Made by a program: the position numbers and the translations under genes | NCBI RefSeq assembly: GCF_001428895.1 | Contig: NZ_LMJA01000032.1 | Span: 1 to 61,417, forward strand | Source: Mycobacterium sp. Root265 | Lineage (GTDB): Bacteria; Actinomycetota; Actinomycetes; Mycobacteriales; Mycobacteriaceae | Length of the DNA stretch: 61,417 nt | Direction: 5' to 3' | In this document: positions 17,319 through 26,746 of the stretch, in pieces | Layout: each line of letters begins with the position of its first letter | How positions within the stretch are numbered: the stretch's first letter is position 1 | The notes under the pieces: model-generated | The model's database searches: none | Told to the model about the DNA's origin: nothing | Seen by the model: only the letters and a program-made list of their open reading frames with translations

Positions 17319-19667
17319 TCAGTGCCGCGCCAGCGCGTCGAGCACCAGGCGCAGCACCCGCACCGCACCGGCCTTGTCCAGCGGATCGTTTCCGTTGCCG
17401 CACTTGGGGGACTGCACGCACGACGGGCAGCCGGCCGGGCAGTCGCAGGCCTCGATGGCCGCGGCGGTCGCCGCCCACCAGGTTTCGATCTGCCGGTAAC
17501 CGCGGTCGGCGAACCCAGCCCCGCCGGGATAGCCGTCGTAGACGAAAATCGTCGGCAGGCCTGCCAGCTCACCCGGCCCGGGCCCGACCGCCGTGGACAC
17601 ACCGCCGATGTCGCCGCGGTCGCAACTGGCTACCAGCGGCAGCAGACCGATCGCGGCATGCTCGGCGGCGTGTAGTGCGCCGGGCACCGACAGCGCCTCG
17701 ACACCGTTGTCGGCCAATGCTTCCGGTGTGATCGTGCACATCACCGCGACGGTGTCGAGAGTGCGGGTCGGCATCTCCAGCTCGATGAAGTCGATGACCT
17801 CGCCGTCGAGAGCACGCCGCAGATAGCCCGTCACGGTGTTGGACACCGACACCGGCACCACGCCGACCGTCACCGGGCCGTGGCGGTGCAGCTCACCGTC
17901 ACCGGTGACCGCGATGTCGGTCAATTCCCGAGCCGAGGTGGTGTACCCCGGGTCCCCGGCGTGCACCAGGGCGATGCCGTCCTCGAAGTCCAGTGCGTCG
18001 ACGACGTAGGTCTCGCCCTGGTGCAGGTAGACCGCCCCGGGATGCACCGACGCCGGGGCCTGCCCGGTCCCGGTGGTGCCCAGCACCCGGCCGGTTCCGT
18101 TCTCCAGGATGGCGATCTGGCCGCCCGAGGAACCGCGGATGTCGACGGCCGGGTGCGGGTCGACACCCGGTGCCGGAAAGTAGCCGCCCGGCCTGCGGCG
18201 CAGCAGCCCATCGTCGATCAGCGTCGCCGCCACCGCCTCGGCGTCCCAGATACGCACCTCGGCATCAGTGAGCGGCAGTTCGGTGGCCGCACACAGCAGT
18301 TGCGGCCCGAGCACATACGGATTCCGTGGGTCGATCACGACGCGTTCGATCGGCTTGTTCAACAACGCCTGCGGGTGATGGACCAGATAGGTGTCCAGCG
18401 GGTCGTCGCGGGCGATCAACACGATCAGAGCGCTCTGCCCGCGCCGCCCCGACCGGCCGGCCTGCTGCCAGAACGAGGTGACGGTGCCCGGGAAGCCGGC
18501 CAGCACCACCGCGTCGAGGCCGGCGATGTCCACCCCGAGTTCCAGGGCGTTGGTGGTGGCCAGGCCGCGCAGCTCACCGTCGGACAGCGCCCGCTCCAGG
18601 GTCCGGCGATCCTCGGCGAGATAGCCGGCGCGGTAGGAGGCGACGGTGTCGACCAGATCCGGGGCCACCTGTTCGAGGCGGGTCCGCGCCCCGAGTGCGG
18701 CCAGCTCGGCGCCGCGGCGGGACCGCACGAAGGTCAGGGTGCGCGCCCCCTCGGCCATCAGGTCGGCCATCACCCGGGAGGCCTCCGCGCCGGCCGAGCG
18801 CCGCACCGGTGCACCGTTCTCCCCGACCAGGTCCGCCAGCAGGGCGGGCTCCCACAACGCCACCGTCCGGCCACCCTGCGGCGAGCCGTCCTCGGTGACC
18901 GCAATGACGGTCTGCCCGATCAGCTCGGATGCGGTCTCGGCGGGCGCGGCGGTGGTGGCGCTGGCGAAGAACACCGTCGGCGATCCCGAGTAGCGCTCGC
19001 ACAGGCGCAGCAGACGGCGCAGCACCATCGCCACGTTGGAACCGAAAATGCCCCGGTAGTAATGGCATTCGTCGACGACGATGAACTGCAGATTGCGCAG
19101 GAACACCGCCCACTTGGCGTGGTTGCGTAGCAGCGACAGGTGGATCATGTCCGGGTTGGAGAAGATCCACCGCGACCGTTCGCGGGCGAACCGGCGCAGA
19201 TCGGTGGTCGCGTCGCCGTCATAGGCGCTGGGTGCGACATCGCGCAGGCTCGGTACCGCATCGGTCAGCGCCTGCGCGGCGCGCAGCTGATCGTGCCCGA
19301 GAGCCTTGGTGGGGGACAGGTACAGCGCCCGGGCCCGCGGGTCGGCGGCCAGCGCGGTGAGGATGGGTAGCTGATATCCCAGGGACTTGCCCGACGCCGT
19401 GCCCGTGGACAGCACCACATGCCGTCCGGCATGGGCCAGATCTGCCGCGGCCGCCTGGTGTGACCAGGGTGTGCTGACGCCGCGGTCGGCGAATGCCGCG
19501 ACGATGTCGGGATCGGCCCAGTGCGGCCAGTCCCGGCTGTCGCTGCGCCGCGGCGGCAGGTCCTCGACGTGGCGCACCGGATGTTCGTCGGGGGCGGTGC
19601 CCTCGATGGCGCGCGAGAGCAGGTCCCGGCCGAAATCGGACCCGGAATCTGCCGCGGAACCAGACAA
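17319..19667 (-). CDS. sftH: Superfamily II DNA helicase, SftH/Hrq1 type (Rv3649)
   Basis: A 782-aa ATP-dependent 3'-to-5' helicase/translocase of the clade that includes mycobacterial SftH and eukaryotic Hrq1. Motif I is STGTASGKS (K94), motif II VVDECHYY and motif III FASATT. Motif VI-like RSGRRGQ lies in a RecA2 domain that also carries TNALELGVD. The C-terminal DUF1998-like region ends with a cysteine cluster, C741, C743, C747, C750 and C756, which contains the tetracysteine metal site of the family. TTG 19667 is preceded by GAGAGGCG. It is divergent from cspA across 285 bp. Confidence 0.9.
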   Translation of the reverse strand: MSGSAADSGSDFGRDLLSRAIEGTAPDEHPVRHVEDLPPRRSDSRDWPHWADPDIVAAFADRGVSTPWSHQAAAADLAHAGRHVVLSTGTASGKSLGYQLPILTALAADPRARALYLSPTKALGHDQLRAAQALTDAVPSLRDVAPSAYDGDATTDLRRFARERSRWIFSNPDMIHLSLLRNHAKWAVFLRNLQFIVVDECHYYRGIFGSNVAMVLRRLLRLCERYSGSPTVFFASATTAAPAETASELIGQTVIAVTEDGSPQGGRTVALWEPALLADLVGENGAPVRRSAGAEASRVMADLMAEGARTLTFVRSRRGAELAALGARTRLEQVAPDLVDTVASYRAGYLAEDRRTLERALSDGELRGLATTNALELGVDIAGLDAVVLAGFPGTVTSFWQQAGRSGRRGQSALIVLIARDDPLDTYLVHHPQALLNKPIERVVIDPRNPYVLGPQLLCAATELPLTDAEVRIWDAEAVAATLIDDGLLRRRPGGYFPAPGVDPHPAVDIRGSSGGQIAILENGTGRVLGTTGTGQAPASVHPGAVYLHQGETYVVDALDFEDGIALVHAGDPGYTTSARELTDIAVTGDGELHRHGPVTVGVVPVSVSNTVTGYLRRALDGEVIDFIELEMPTRTLDTVAVMCTITPEALADNGVEALSVPGALHAAEHAAIGLLPLVASCDRGDIGGVSTAVGPGPGELAGLPTIFVYDGYPGGAGFADRGYRQIETWWAATAAAIEACDCPAGCPSCVQSPKCGNGNDPLDKAGAVRVLRLVLDALARH

Positions 19668-19952
19668 CTGTCGCCTCTCAAGATCTTTTTGATGTGTACC
19701 CAGCTGAATTGTTAACTACATGATCATTTTCGAGACTGTCGCAGACGCGTTGAACGTGGTTGACTGATCGTGGTCGCAGCTTCTGTGTTCGTGTTTCAGC
19801 ACCCGCAGGATCGAACGTTGCGATCGCGGTTCCTGCGAGGTTGTAGGTCGGGTCGAGTTCCGGCGACACACGCGTTGGTATGGCGGTCGGAACGGGCCCG
19901 GTACACCGGAAGTCGGTGAACCGCACCCGGTAAGAGAAGGAATGTACGAGAG
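19668..19952. other. Divergent region and long cspA leader
   Basis: 285 bp separate the helicase and the cold-shock gene. A candidate cspA promoter is TTGCGA (starting about 19836), about 17 bp, then a TGTAGG-like -10. Either way the cspA leader is long (around 100 nt), as is usual for cold-shock genes. It ends in AGAAGGA about 12 nt before the ATG. No reading frame here is credible. Confidence 0.45.
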
Positions 19953-20156
19953 ATGCCACAGGGAACTGTGAAGTGGTTCAACGCGGAGAAGGGCTTCGGC
20001 TTCATCGCCCCCGAGGACGGCTCCGCTGACGTGTTTGTCCACTACACGGAGATCCAGGGGTCGGGCTTCCGCACCCTTGAGGAAAACCAGAAGGTTGAGT
20101 TCGAGGTCGGCCAGAGCCCCAAGGGGCCGCAGGCCACCGGCGTTCGCGCCGTCTGA
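19953..20156 (+). CDS. cspA: Cold-shock protein (CspA family)
   Basis: A 67-aa single cold-shock domain that binds single-stranded RNA/DNA and melts RNA structure. The RNP1 motif KGFGFI (14-19) and RNP2 motif VFVHY (27-31) are intact. It corresponds to Rv3648c. It is followed directly by a strong intrinsic terminator (20174-20201), so it is probably monocistronic. Confidence 0.97.
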   Translation: MPQGTVKWFNAEKGFGFIAPEDGSADVFVHYTEIQGSGFRTLEENQKVEFEVGQSPKGPQATGVRAV

Positions 20157-20173
20157 GCCATCGCAATAGGGAG

Positions 20174-20201
20174 ACACCCCCGGCCCAGCCGGGGGTGTTT
20201 T
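20174..20201 (+). terminator. Intrinsic terminator after cspA
   Basis: A perfect 11-bp stem, ACACCCCCGGC (20174-20184) with GCCGGGGGTGT (20188-20198), a 3-nt loop and TTTT directly after. Confidence 0.93.
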
Positions 20202-20216
20202 CGTATCGGACGCCGA

Positions 20217-20222
20217 TAGTGT
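20217..20222 (+). promoter_or_regulatory. -10 box of the Rv3647c-like gene (leaderless)
   Basis: TAGTGT, 7 nt before GTG 20230. Confidence 0.5.
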
Positions 20223-20229
20223 CGAGCGT

Positions 20230-20811
20230 GTGAGCCAGCTGTCGTTCTTCTCGGCAGAGTCGGTACCGCCGGCCGTCGAGGACCTGACCGGGCTGCTGGC
20301 TGCCCATGGTCAGGTGGTCATCACCGGTGGTGAGGCCCGCCTGTCCATCGTGGTCGATCAGCTCTGGCGCGCCCGAGAACTGGCCGCGATGATCACCGAG
20401 GTCGGCCTGGAGCCCGAAATCCTGCGGACCGACGAGAGCACACCGCTGGTGCGTACCGGCATGGACAGTCGGCTGGCGGGTATCGCCGCCGAGTGGACCC
20501 GCGGCGCGGTGAAGACCGTTCCCGGCCATTGGCTGCCAGGTGCGCGGGAATTACGTGCGTGGACGCTCGCCGCGGGGACCCCCGAAGCGTCCGACCGGTA
20601 CTTGCTGGGATTGGATCCGCACGCACCCGACACCCATCCGGTACTGGCATCGGCGCTGATGCGGGTGGGTATCGCCCCGACATTGATCGGCACCAGGGGT
20701 TCGCGCCCGGCGTTGCGGATCAGTGGTAGGCGACGACTATCACGGCTGGTAGAGAACGTCGGGGAACCACCCGGCGACACCGACGCGTTTGCACAATGGC
20801 CGAGAATATAA
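20230..20811 (+). CDS. Conserved hypothetical protein upstream of topA (Rv3647c)
   Basis: A 193-aa soluble protein with no recognised catalytic motif, no signal peptide and no membrane segment. It is conserved beside topA in mycobacteria, which hints at a link with nucleic-acid metabolism but proves nothing. GTG 20230 is preferred over GTG 20228 because it is in frame with the conserved SQLSFFSAES beginning and lies 7 nt after a -10 box. Confidence 0.82.
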   Translation: MSQLSFFSAESVPPAVEDLTGLLAAHGQVVITGGEARLSIVVDQLWRARELAAMITEVGLEPEILRTDESTPLVRTGMDSRLAGIAAEWTRGAVKTVPGHWLPGARELRAWTLAAGTPEASDRYLLGLDPHAPDTHPVLASALMRVGIAPTLIGTRGSRPALRISGRRRLSRLVENVGEPPGDTDAFAQWPRI

Positions 20812-20922
20812 GGAATGCTGACGGGCGAGCCAGTTTGCGTTGGTTCGCCCAGGATGCGAAATTGTCAGTTGCCAGCGTGCCGTACGGCGGCTTGGCAACA
20901 GAGAAGTGGAGTGTAAGAGCAG

Positions 20923-23745
20923 GTGGCTGACGACGACCGGAGCCGGGCAGGCGCCGGTAACGTTCGGCGGCTCGTAATAGTCGAGTCGCCGACCAAAGCG
21001 CGCAAGATTGCGGGCTACCTCGGCTCCAACTACGTCGTCGAGTCCTCGCGCGGCCACATCCGTGACCTGCCGCGAGCGGCCGCCGACGTGCCCGCGAAGT
21101 ACAAATCCGAGCCGTGGGCGCGCCTCGGCGTCAACGTCGATGCGGATTTCGAACCGCTCTACATCGTCAGCCCCGATAAGAAGAGCACGGTCACCGAGCT
21201 CAAGGCCCTGCTCAAGGACGTCGACGAGCTCTACCTCGCCACAGACGGTGACCGCGAGGGCGAGGCCATCGCCTGGCATCTGCTCGAAACCCTCAAGCCG
21301 CGCATCCCGGTCAAGCGGATGGTGTTCCACGAGATCACCGAGCCGGCCATCCGCGCGGCCGCCGAAAACCCCCGCGACCTCGACATCGACCTGGTCGACG
21401 CGCAGGAGACCCGCCGCATCCTGGACCGGCTCTACGGCTACGAGGTTTCCCCCGTGCTGTGGAAGAAGGTCGCGCCCAAGCTGTCGGCCGGCCGCGTGCA
21501 GTCGGTGGCGACCCGCATCATCGTCCAGCGCGAGCGCGAGCGGATGGCCTTCCGCAGCGCCGGGTACTGGGATGTCACCGCCGAACTCGATGCCAGCGTG
21601 TCCGACCCGCAGGCCACCCCGCCGCGGTTCACCGCGAAACTCAACACCGTCGACGGGCGTCGGGTCGCGGCAGGCCGCGACTTCGACTCCCTGGGTGGGG
21701 TCAAGAAGCCCGACGAGGTCCTGGTGCTCGACGAGGCCGCCGCAGGGGCGCTGGCCAGTGGCCTGCGTGGGGCCCAGCTGGCCGTCTCGTCGGTGGAACA
21801 GAAGCCCTACACCCGCAAGCCCTATCCGCCGTTCATGACGTCCACGCTGCAGCAGGAGGCCGGCCGCAAGCTGCGGTTCTCCTCCGAGCGCACCATGAGC
21901 ATCGCGCAGCGGCTGTACGAGAACGGCTACATCACCTACATGCGTACCGACTCGACGACACTGTCGGAGTCGGCGATCACAGCGGCGCGCAACCAGGCCG
22001 GCCAGCTTTACGGCCAGGAGTACGTGCACCCGACCCCGCGCCAGTACACCCGCAAGGTGAAGAACGCGCAGGAGGCCCACGAGGCGATCCGGCCCTCCGG
22101 TGACGTGTTCCAGACCCCGGGCCAGCTGCACAGCGCGCTGGACAACGACGAGTTCCGGCTCTACGAGCTGATCTGGCAGCGCACCGTGGCCTCGCAGATG
22201 GCCGACGCGCGCGGCACCACTCTGAGCCTGCGGATCGCCGGGCAGGCGTCCTCGGGTGAGCAGGTGGTCTTCAACGCCTCCGGTCGCACGCTGACCTTCC
22301 CGGGCTTCCTCAAGGCCTACGTCGAGAGCCTCGACGAGCAGGCCGGCGGCGAGGCCGACGACGCCGAGAGTCGGCTGCCCAACCTGACCCAGGGCCAGCG
22401 GGTGGATGCCGCCGACCTGACCGCCGACGGCCACACCACCTCACCCCCGGCGCGCTACACCGAGGCCTCGCTGATCAAGGCGCTGGAAGAACTCGGCATC
22501 GGGCGCCCGTCGACGTACAGCTCGATCATCAAGACGATCCAGGACCGCGGCTACGTGCACAAGAAGGGCAGCGCCCTGGTGCCGTCCTGGGTGGCGTTCG
22601 CGGTGATCGGCTTGCTGGAACAGCATTTCGGGCGCCTGGTGGACTACGACTTCACCGCTGCCATGGAGGACGAGCTCGACGCGATCGCCTCGGGCAATGA
22701 GCGACGTACCAACTGGCTCAACAACTTCTACTTCGGTGGCGAGCACGGCGTCGAAGGATCGATCGCCCGTGCGGGCGGCCTCAAGCAGCTCGTGGGCGGC
22801 AATCTGGAGGAGATCGACGCGCGACTGGTCAACTCCATCAAGCTGTTCGACGACGAAGAGGGTCGCGCCGTCAACGTCCGGGTCGGCCGCAACGGGCCGT
22901 ACCTGGAGCGGATGATCGCCGATCCGGACAATCCCGGCGAGCTGAAGCCGCAGCGCGCCAACCTCAAGGACGAGCTGACGCCCGATGAGCTGACTCTCGA
23001 GTTGGCCGAAAAGGCTTTCGCCACACCGCAAGAGGGTCGTTCGCTGGGTGTCGATCCAGAGTCCGGGCACGAGATCGTGGCCAAGGACGGCCGTTACGGT
23101 CCGTACGTCACCGAGGTGCTGCCCGAGCCGCCGGAGGATCCCGAAGACGGTGTGGCGGCGAAGAAGGGCAAGAAGCCGACCGGCCCGAAACCGCGCACCG
23201 GTTCGCTGTTGCGCACGATGGACCTGGAGACGGTGACGCTGGAGGACGCCCTCAAGCTGCTGTCGCTGCCGCGCGTCGTCGGTGTGGACCCCGCCAACAA
23301 CGAGGAGATCACCGCCCAGAACGGCCGCTACGGCCCGTATCTGAAGCGCGGCACCGATTCCCGTTCGCTGGCCACCGAAGAGCAGATGTTCACCATCACT
23401 CTGGACGAGGCGCTGAAGATCTACGCCGAGCCCAAGCGGCGCGGCCGTCAGGGTGCGGCCACCCCGCCCCTGCGTGAACTCGGCAACGATCCGGTGTCCG
23501 AGAAGCCGATGGTGATCAAGGACGGCCGGTTCGGTCCCTACGTCACCGACGGCGAGACCAACGCCAGCCTGCGCAAGGGCGATGACGTGCTGTCGATCAC
23601 CGATGCCCGCGCCTCCGAACTGCTCGCCGACCGGCGCGCCCGTGGCCCGGTGAAGAAGGCGGCCAAGAAGGCGCCGGCGAAGAAGGCCGTCAAGAAGGCC
23701 GCCGCGAAGAAGGCGCCCGCCAAGAAGGCCGTCAAGAAGGCTTAG
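20923..23745 (+). CDS. topA: DNA topoisomerase I
   Basis: Type IA topoisomerase, 940 aa, essential for relaxing negative supercoils. The TOPRIM domain begins IVESPTKARKIAGYL with acidic metal residues in TDGDREGEA. The active-site tyrosine is Y339 in YITYMRTDS, the same number reported for M. smegmatis TopA. There are no zinc-finger cysteines. Instead, several Topo-C repeats (each with GRYGPYV or GRFGPYV) follow, then a Lys/Ala-rich tail from about 905 made of KKA, PAKK and VKKA units, which in mycobacteria aids processivity and DNA binding. The GTG start has GGAG upstream. Its TAG stop shares bases with the convergent cyclase stop. Confidence 0.98.
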   Translation: MADDDRSRAGAGNVRRLVIVESPTKARKIAGYLGSNYVVESSRGHIRDLPRAAADVPAKYKSEPWARLGVNVDADFEPLYIVSPDKKSTVTELKALLKDVDELYLATDGDREGEAIAWHLLETLKPRIPVKRMVFHEITEPAIRAAAENPRDLDIDLVDAQETRRILDRLYGYEVSPVLWKKVAPKLSAGRVQSVATRIIVQRERERMAFRSAGYWDVTAELDASVSDPQATPPRFTAKLNTVDGRRVAAGRDFDSLGGVKKPDEVLVLDEAAAGALASGLRGAQLAVSSVEQKPYTRKPYPPFMTSTLQQEAGRKLRFSSERTMSIAQRLYENGYITYMRTDSTTLSESAITAARNQAGQLYGQEYVHPTPRQYTRKVKNAQEAHEAIRPSGDVFQTPGQLHSALDNDEFRLYELIWQRTVASQMADARGTTLSLRIAGQASSGEQVVFNASGRTLTFPGFLKAYVESLDEQAGGEADDAESRLPNLTQGQRVDAADLTADGHTTSPPARYTEASLIKALEELGIGRPSTYSSIIKTIQDRGYVHKKGSALVPSWVAFAVIGLLEQHFGRLVDYDFTAAMEDELDAIASGNERRTNWLNNFYFGGEHGVEGSIARAGGLKQLVGGNLEEIDARLVNSIKLFDDEEGRAVNVRVGRNGPYLERMIADPDNPGELKPQRANLKDELTPDELTLELAEKAFATPQEGRSLGVDPESGHEIVAKDGRYGPYVTEVLPEPPEDPEDGVAAKKGKKPTGPKPRTGSLLRTMDLETVTLEDALKLLSLPRVVGVDPANNEEITAQNGRYGPYLKRGTDSRSLATEEQMFTITLDEALKIYAEPKRRGRQGAATPPLRELGNDPVSEKPMVIKDGRFGPYVTDGETNASLRKGDDVLSITDARASELLADRRARGPVKKAAKKAPAKKAVKKAAAKKAPAKKAVKKA

Positions 23746-25316
23746 CTCGACAACGCGCGGTGGTACGACCGCGCGGGCCGGGCCAGCTGAGTGGGGGCCT
23801 TGCGGCCGCGCAGCTCGACGATCTCGCCGACATCCCAGCACAGGGCTTCGGCGTCGAGCGCACCGCTGACCGCGATGGCCGAGGCGAGCACATGGCCCAC
23901 CTCCAGCTTCGCCAGCTCGGTGAGCCGGGCGGCCTCGTTCACCGGATCGCCGATCACGGTGTACTCGAAGCGGGCCTGCGCGCCGATATGGCCGGCGATC
24001 GCCCGTCCGGCCGACACGCCGATACCGAACTCGGTCTGCCCCAACACGTTCACCAGTTCGTCGTGCAGCTCGCGGGAGGCCGCCAGCGCGGCCCCGGAGG
24101 CGTCGGGGTGTTCGATCGGGGCGCCGAAGATGGCCAGCGCGGCGTCACCCTGGAACTTGTTGACGAACCCGCCGTGCTTGTTCACGGTGTCGACGATGAC
24201 GCGGAAGAACTCGTTGAGCAGGTTGACGACCTCGGAGGCGGGGATCGTGGAGGCCAGCTGCGTCGAGCCGACCAGGTCGACGAACAGCACCGCAACATCG
24301 CGTTCCTGGCCGCCCAGTTCGGTCCCGCGTTCCAGCGCGCGGCGGGCCACATCCTCGCCGACGTACCGGCCGAACAGATCCCGCAGGCGCTGCCGTTCGG
24401 CCAGATCGCGCACCATGTCGTTGAAGCCGGCCTGCAGCAGGCCCAGCTCGCTGGCGTCGTAGATCTGCATGTGGGCGTTGTAGTTTCCGCGCTGCACCTC
24501 GCCGAGGGCCCAGCGCAGCTGGCGCAGCGGGTCGGCGATAGACATCGAGACCAGCACGGTGCCGACCAGGCCGATGAGCAGCGCAGCGATGGCCAGCAGC
24601 AGGATCGGGGTGGTCAGCTTCTCGGCGGGCGCATTGAGGACACCGAACTTGCTCGCCACCACCGCCAGCACGATCGCCAGGATGGGCACCCCGGTGGACA
24701 GCACCCAGGTGAGCACCTGGCGCAGGATGACCCCGGGTGCCCGGAAGTTCTCCGGGACGCCGGTGCGCAGCGCGGCGACCGCCACCGGGCGCAGCACCCG
24801 CTCGGACTGCAGATAGCCGATGATGGCGACCGCGGTGGCGCCCAGCGCGGTCGCGACCGCGACGACGGGGGCCGACTTACTGGCCACCGGCCAGCTCGCC
24901 ACGATGAAGACGATGGAGCCCAGGCACCAGTTGGTGACGTTGATGACCGACCGGTAGAAGGGCATTTTCAGCGCCCGGACCCGGGCCACCTCGGTGATGG
25001 TGGTGGAGGTGTCACCCAGCAGCGTGTCGCGGCGTTGCCAGCGGATCACCGGGATGAGCATCCGCAGGGTGATGTACGCGGCGATGGTGAACGAGACGAA
25101 GAGGTAGGCCAGGAAGACCGCCAGGTTGAACGCCGGAAGCTCCTGGAGCTGGATGCGGTCCTCGGGCGGCAGACCGTAACGCAGGAAGCCCAGGACCAGC
25201 AGTGCGCCGATGATATCGGCCTGCACCATGCCCAGCCCGAACACCGGCCATGGCGTGCGGGCCACCCAACGGACGAACGCGCTGACGCGTCCTACCAGTG
25301 TCACCTCCGCACTCAC
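23742..25316 (-). CDS. Membrane adenylate cyclase with HAMP domain (Rv3645)
   Basis: A class III adenylate cyclase, 524 aa. Six transmembrane segments span about residues 24-260, then a HAMP linker (SIADPLRQLRWALGEV), then the cyclase domain. Metal-binding aspartates lie in LFVDLVGST and FQGDAAL. The adenine-selecting Lys (NKFQGD) and Asp (VIGDPVN) are canonical, so cAMP is the expected product. M. tuberculosis Rv3645 is a main cAMP source whose activity responds to fatty acids. The start is set by TACGGT 6 nt before GTG 25316. With CRP and cAMP-sensitive Acs regulation in the same window, this is a plausible signal source. Confidence 0.94.
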   Translation of the reverse strand: MSAEVTLVGRVSAFVRWVARTPWPVFGLGMVQADIIGALLVLGFLRYGLPPEDRIQLQELPAFNLAVFLAYLFVSFTIAAYITLRMLIPVIRWQRRDTLLGDTSTTITEVARVRALKMPFYRSVINVTNWCLGSIVFIVASWPVASKSAPVVAVATALGATAVAIIGYLQSERVLRPVAVAALRTGVPENFRAPGVILRQVLTWVLSTGVPILAIVLAVVASKFGVLNAPAEKLTTPILLLAIAALLIGLVGTVLVSMSIADPLRQLRWALGEVQRGNYNAHMQIYDASELGLLQAGFNDMVRDLAERQRLRDLFGRYVGEDVARRALERGTELGGQERDVAVLFVDLVGSTQLASTIPASEVVNLLNEFFRVIVDTVNKHGGFVNKFQGDAALAIFGAPIEHPDASGAALAASRELHDELVNVLGQTEFGIGVSAGRAIAGHIGAQARFEYTVIGDPVNEAARLTELAKLEVGHVLASAIAVSGALDAEALCWDVGEIVELRGRKAPTQLARPARSYHRALSS

Positions 25317-25322
25317 CCGTTC

Positions 25323-25328
25323 ACCGTA
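25323..25328 (-). promoter_or_regulatory. -10 box of the adenylate cyclase gene (leaderless)
   Basis: TACGGT on the minus strand, 6 nt before GTG 25316. Confidence 0.5.
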
Positions 25329-25384
25329 TCGGTCAAGGGGGACGTGTTGCGCCGGTGAGCCCGTGTCGTGTCGGCCGGTGCCAC

Positions 25385-25390
25385 TACTGT
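25385..25390 (+). promoter_or_regulatory. -10 box of holB (leaderless)
   Basis: TACTGT, 6 nt before GTG 25397. Confidence 0.5.
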
Positions 25391-25396
25391 TGACCG

Positions 25397-26608
25397 GTGC
25401 ATAGCGGTGTTTTTTCGCGTCTGGTGGGCCAACACCTCGTCGAGGAGGAGCTGCTCGCAGCCGCCAGATCCGCTCGTGGTGAAAAGTCTCACAGCGGACT
25501 CACAGCCGGCGGTATGACGCATGCCTGGCTGATCACCGGTCCGCCCGGTTCGGGCCGTTCGATCGCCGCGCTGTGCTTTGCCGCCGCGCTGCAGTGCACA
25601 TCGGAGGGTCAGCCGGGCTGCGGTGAGTGCCGCCCGTGCACCACGACCATGGCGGGCACCCACGCCGATGTGCGCCGGATCATTCCGGAGGGGCTGTCCA
25701 TCGGGGTGAAGGAAATGCGCGAGATCGTGCAGATCGCCTCGCGGCGGCCCGGAACCGGACGATGGCAGATCGTCGTGGTCGAAGATGCCGACCGGCTTAC
25801 CGAGGGCGCAGCGAACGCACTGCTCAAGGTGGTGGAGGAGCCACCGCCGTCGACGGTGTTCCTGTTGTGCGCGCCGTCGGTGGATCCCGAGGACATCGCG
25901 GTCACCCTGCGGTCGCGGTGCCGGCACGTCCCGCTGGTGACACCGCCGACCGCGTCGATCGCCGAGGTGCTGACCGAGCGCGACGGGATCGGCGCCGAGA
26001 TGGCGACCTGGGCGGCGTCGGTCAGCGGGGGACATGTGGGCCGCGCCCGGCGGCTGGCGACCGATCCGGAGTCCCGGGTGCGCCGCGAGCGCGCGTTGAG
26101 CCTGGCGCGGGACGCCGCGACGCCGTCGCGCGCGTTCGGCGCCGCGGAGGAACTGGTGGCCACCGCCGAGGCGGAGGCCAAGGCGTTGACCGTCGACCGC
26201 AACGAGAGCGAGGCCGAGGAACTGCGGACCGCGCTGGGCGCCGGCGGCACCGGTAAGGGCACCGCGGGCACGATGCGCGGTGCCAGTGGCGCGATGAAAC
26301 AGCTCGAGGCGCGGCAGAAATCCCGGCAGACGCGGGCCGGCCGGGATGCGCTGGATCGGGCGCTGATGGACCTGGCCACCTACTTCCGCGACGCGCTGGT
26401 GGTGTCGGCGGGCGCCGGCGGCGTTGCGGCGAACCACCCGGACATGGCCGAGAAGGTGGGCGCGATGGCCGCGCACGTGGCGCCGGACAAGCTGCTGCGC
26501 TGTATCGAGGCCGTGCTGGACTGCCGGGAGGCGCTCGCGATCAATGTGAAGCCGAAGTTCGCCGTCGACGCGATGGTCGCGACGGTCGGGCAGGCCCTGA
26601 AAACCTGA
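25397..26608 (+). CDS. holB: DNA polymerase III subunit delta'
   Basis: A clamp-loader subunit of 403 aa. The AAA+ fold has a P-loop-like GPPGSGRS in which the usual catalytic GKT is altered, as expected for delta' (no ATP hydrolysis). A zinc module (C-X8-C-X2-C pattern in CTSEGQPGCGECRPC) and the SRC-like motif LRSRCRHV follow. It corresponds to Rv3644c. GTG 25397 lies 6 nt after TACTGT. Divergent from the cyclase, with an 80-bp gap holding both promoters. Confidence 0.93.
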   Translation: MHSGVFSRLVGQHLVEEELLAAARSARGEKSHSGLTAGGMTHAWLITGPPGSGRSIAALCFAAALQCTSEGQPGCGECRPCTTTMAGTHADVRRIIPEGLSIGVKEMREIVQIASRRPGTGRWQIVVVEDADRLTEGAANALLKVVEEPPPSTVFLLCAPSVDPEDIAVTLRSRCRHVPLVTPPTASIAEVLTERDGIGAEMATWAASVSGGHVGRARRLATDPESRVRRERALSLARDAATPSRAFGAAEELVATAEAEAKALTVDRNESEAEELRTALGAGGTGKGTAGTMRGASGAMKQLEARQKSRQTRAGRDALDRALMDLATYFRDALVVSAGAGGVAANHPDMAEKVGAMAAHVAPDKLLRCIEAVLDCREALAINVKPKFAVDAMVATVGQALKT

Positions 26609-26661
26609 ATTGGGCCACGGGTGGGCGCTGCCGTAGACTCATGCCGCTCTGAAAAGAGCGC

Positions 26662-26737
26662 GCCACCCTAGCTCAGTCGGTAGAGCAATTCACTCGTAAT
26701 GAATAGGTCAGGGGTTCGATTCCCCTGGGTGGCTCCA
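26662..26737 (+). tRNA. tRNA-Thr (anticodon CGU)
   Basis: A full cloverleaf: acceptor GCCACCC with GGGTGGC, D-arm GCTC/GAGC, anticodon stem ATTCA/TGAAT around CTCGTAA (anticodon CGT at 26695-26697), T-arm AGGGG-TTCGATT-CCCCT, and an encoded CCA end. It decodes ACG. Confidence 0.97.
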
Positions 26738-26746
26738 CCTTGTTCG

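Noticed and set aside
17143-17499. Plus-strand small gene in the Rv3651-helicase gap
   Set aside because: No start signal, no recognisable protein features, and most of it is antisense to the helicase C-terminus.
23640-23742. Tandem AAGAAGGC-type repeats at the end of topA
   Set aside because: They encode the Lys/Ala-rich tail normal for mycobacterial topoisomerase I, not a separate repeat element.
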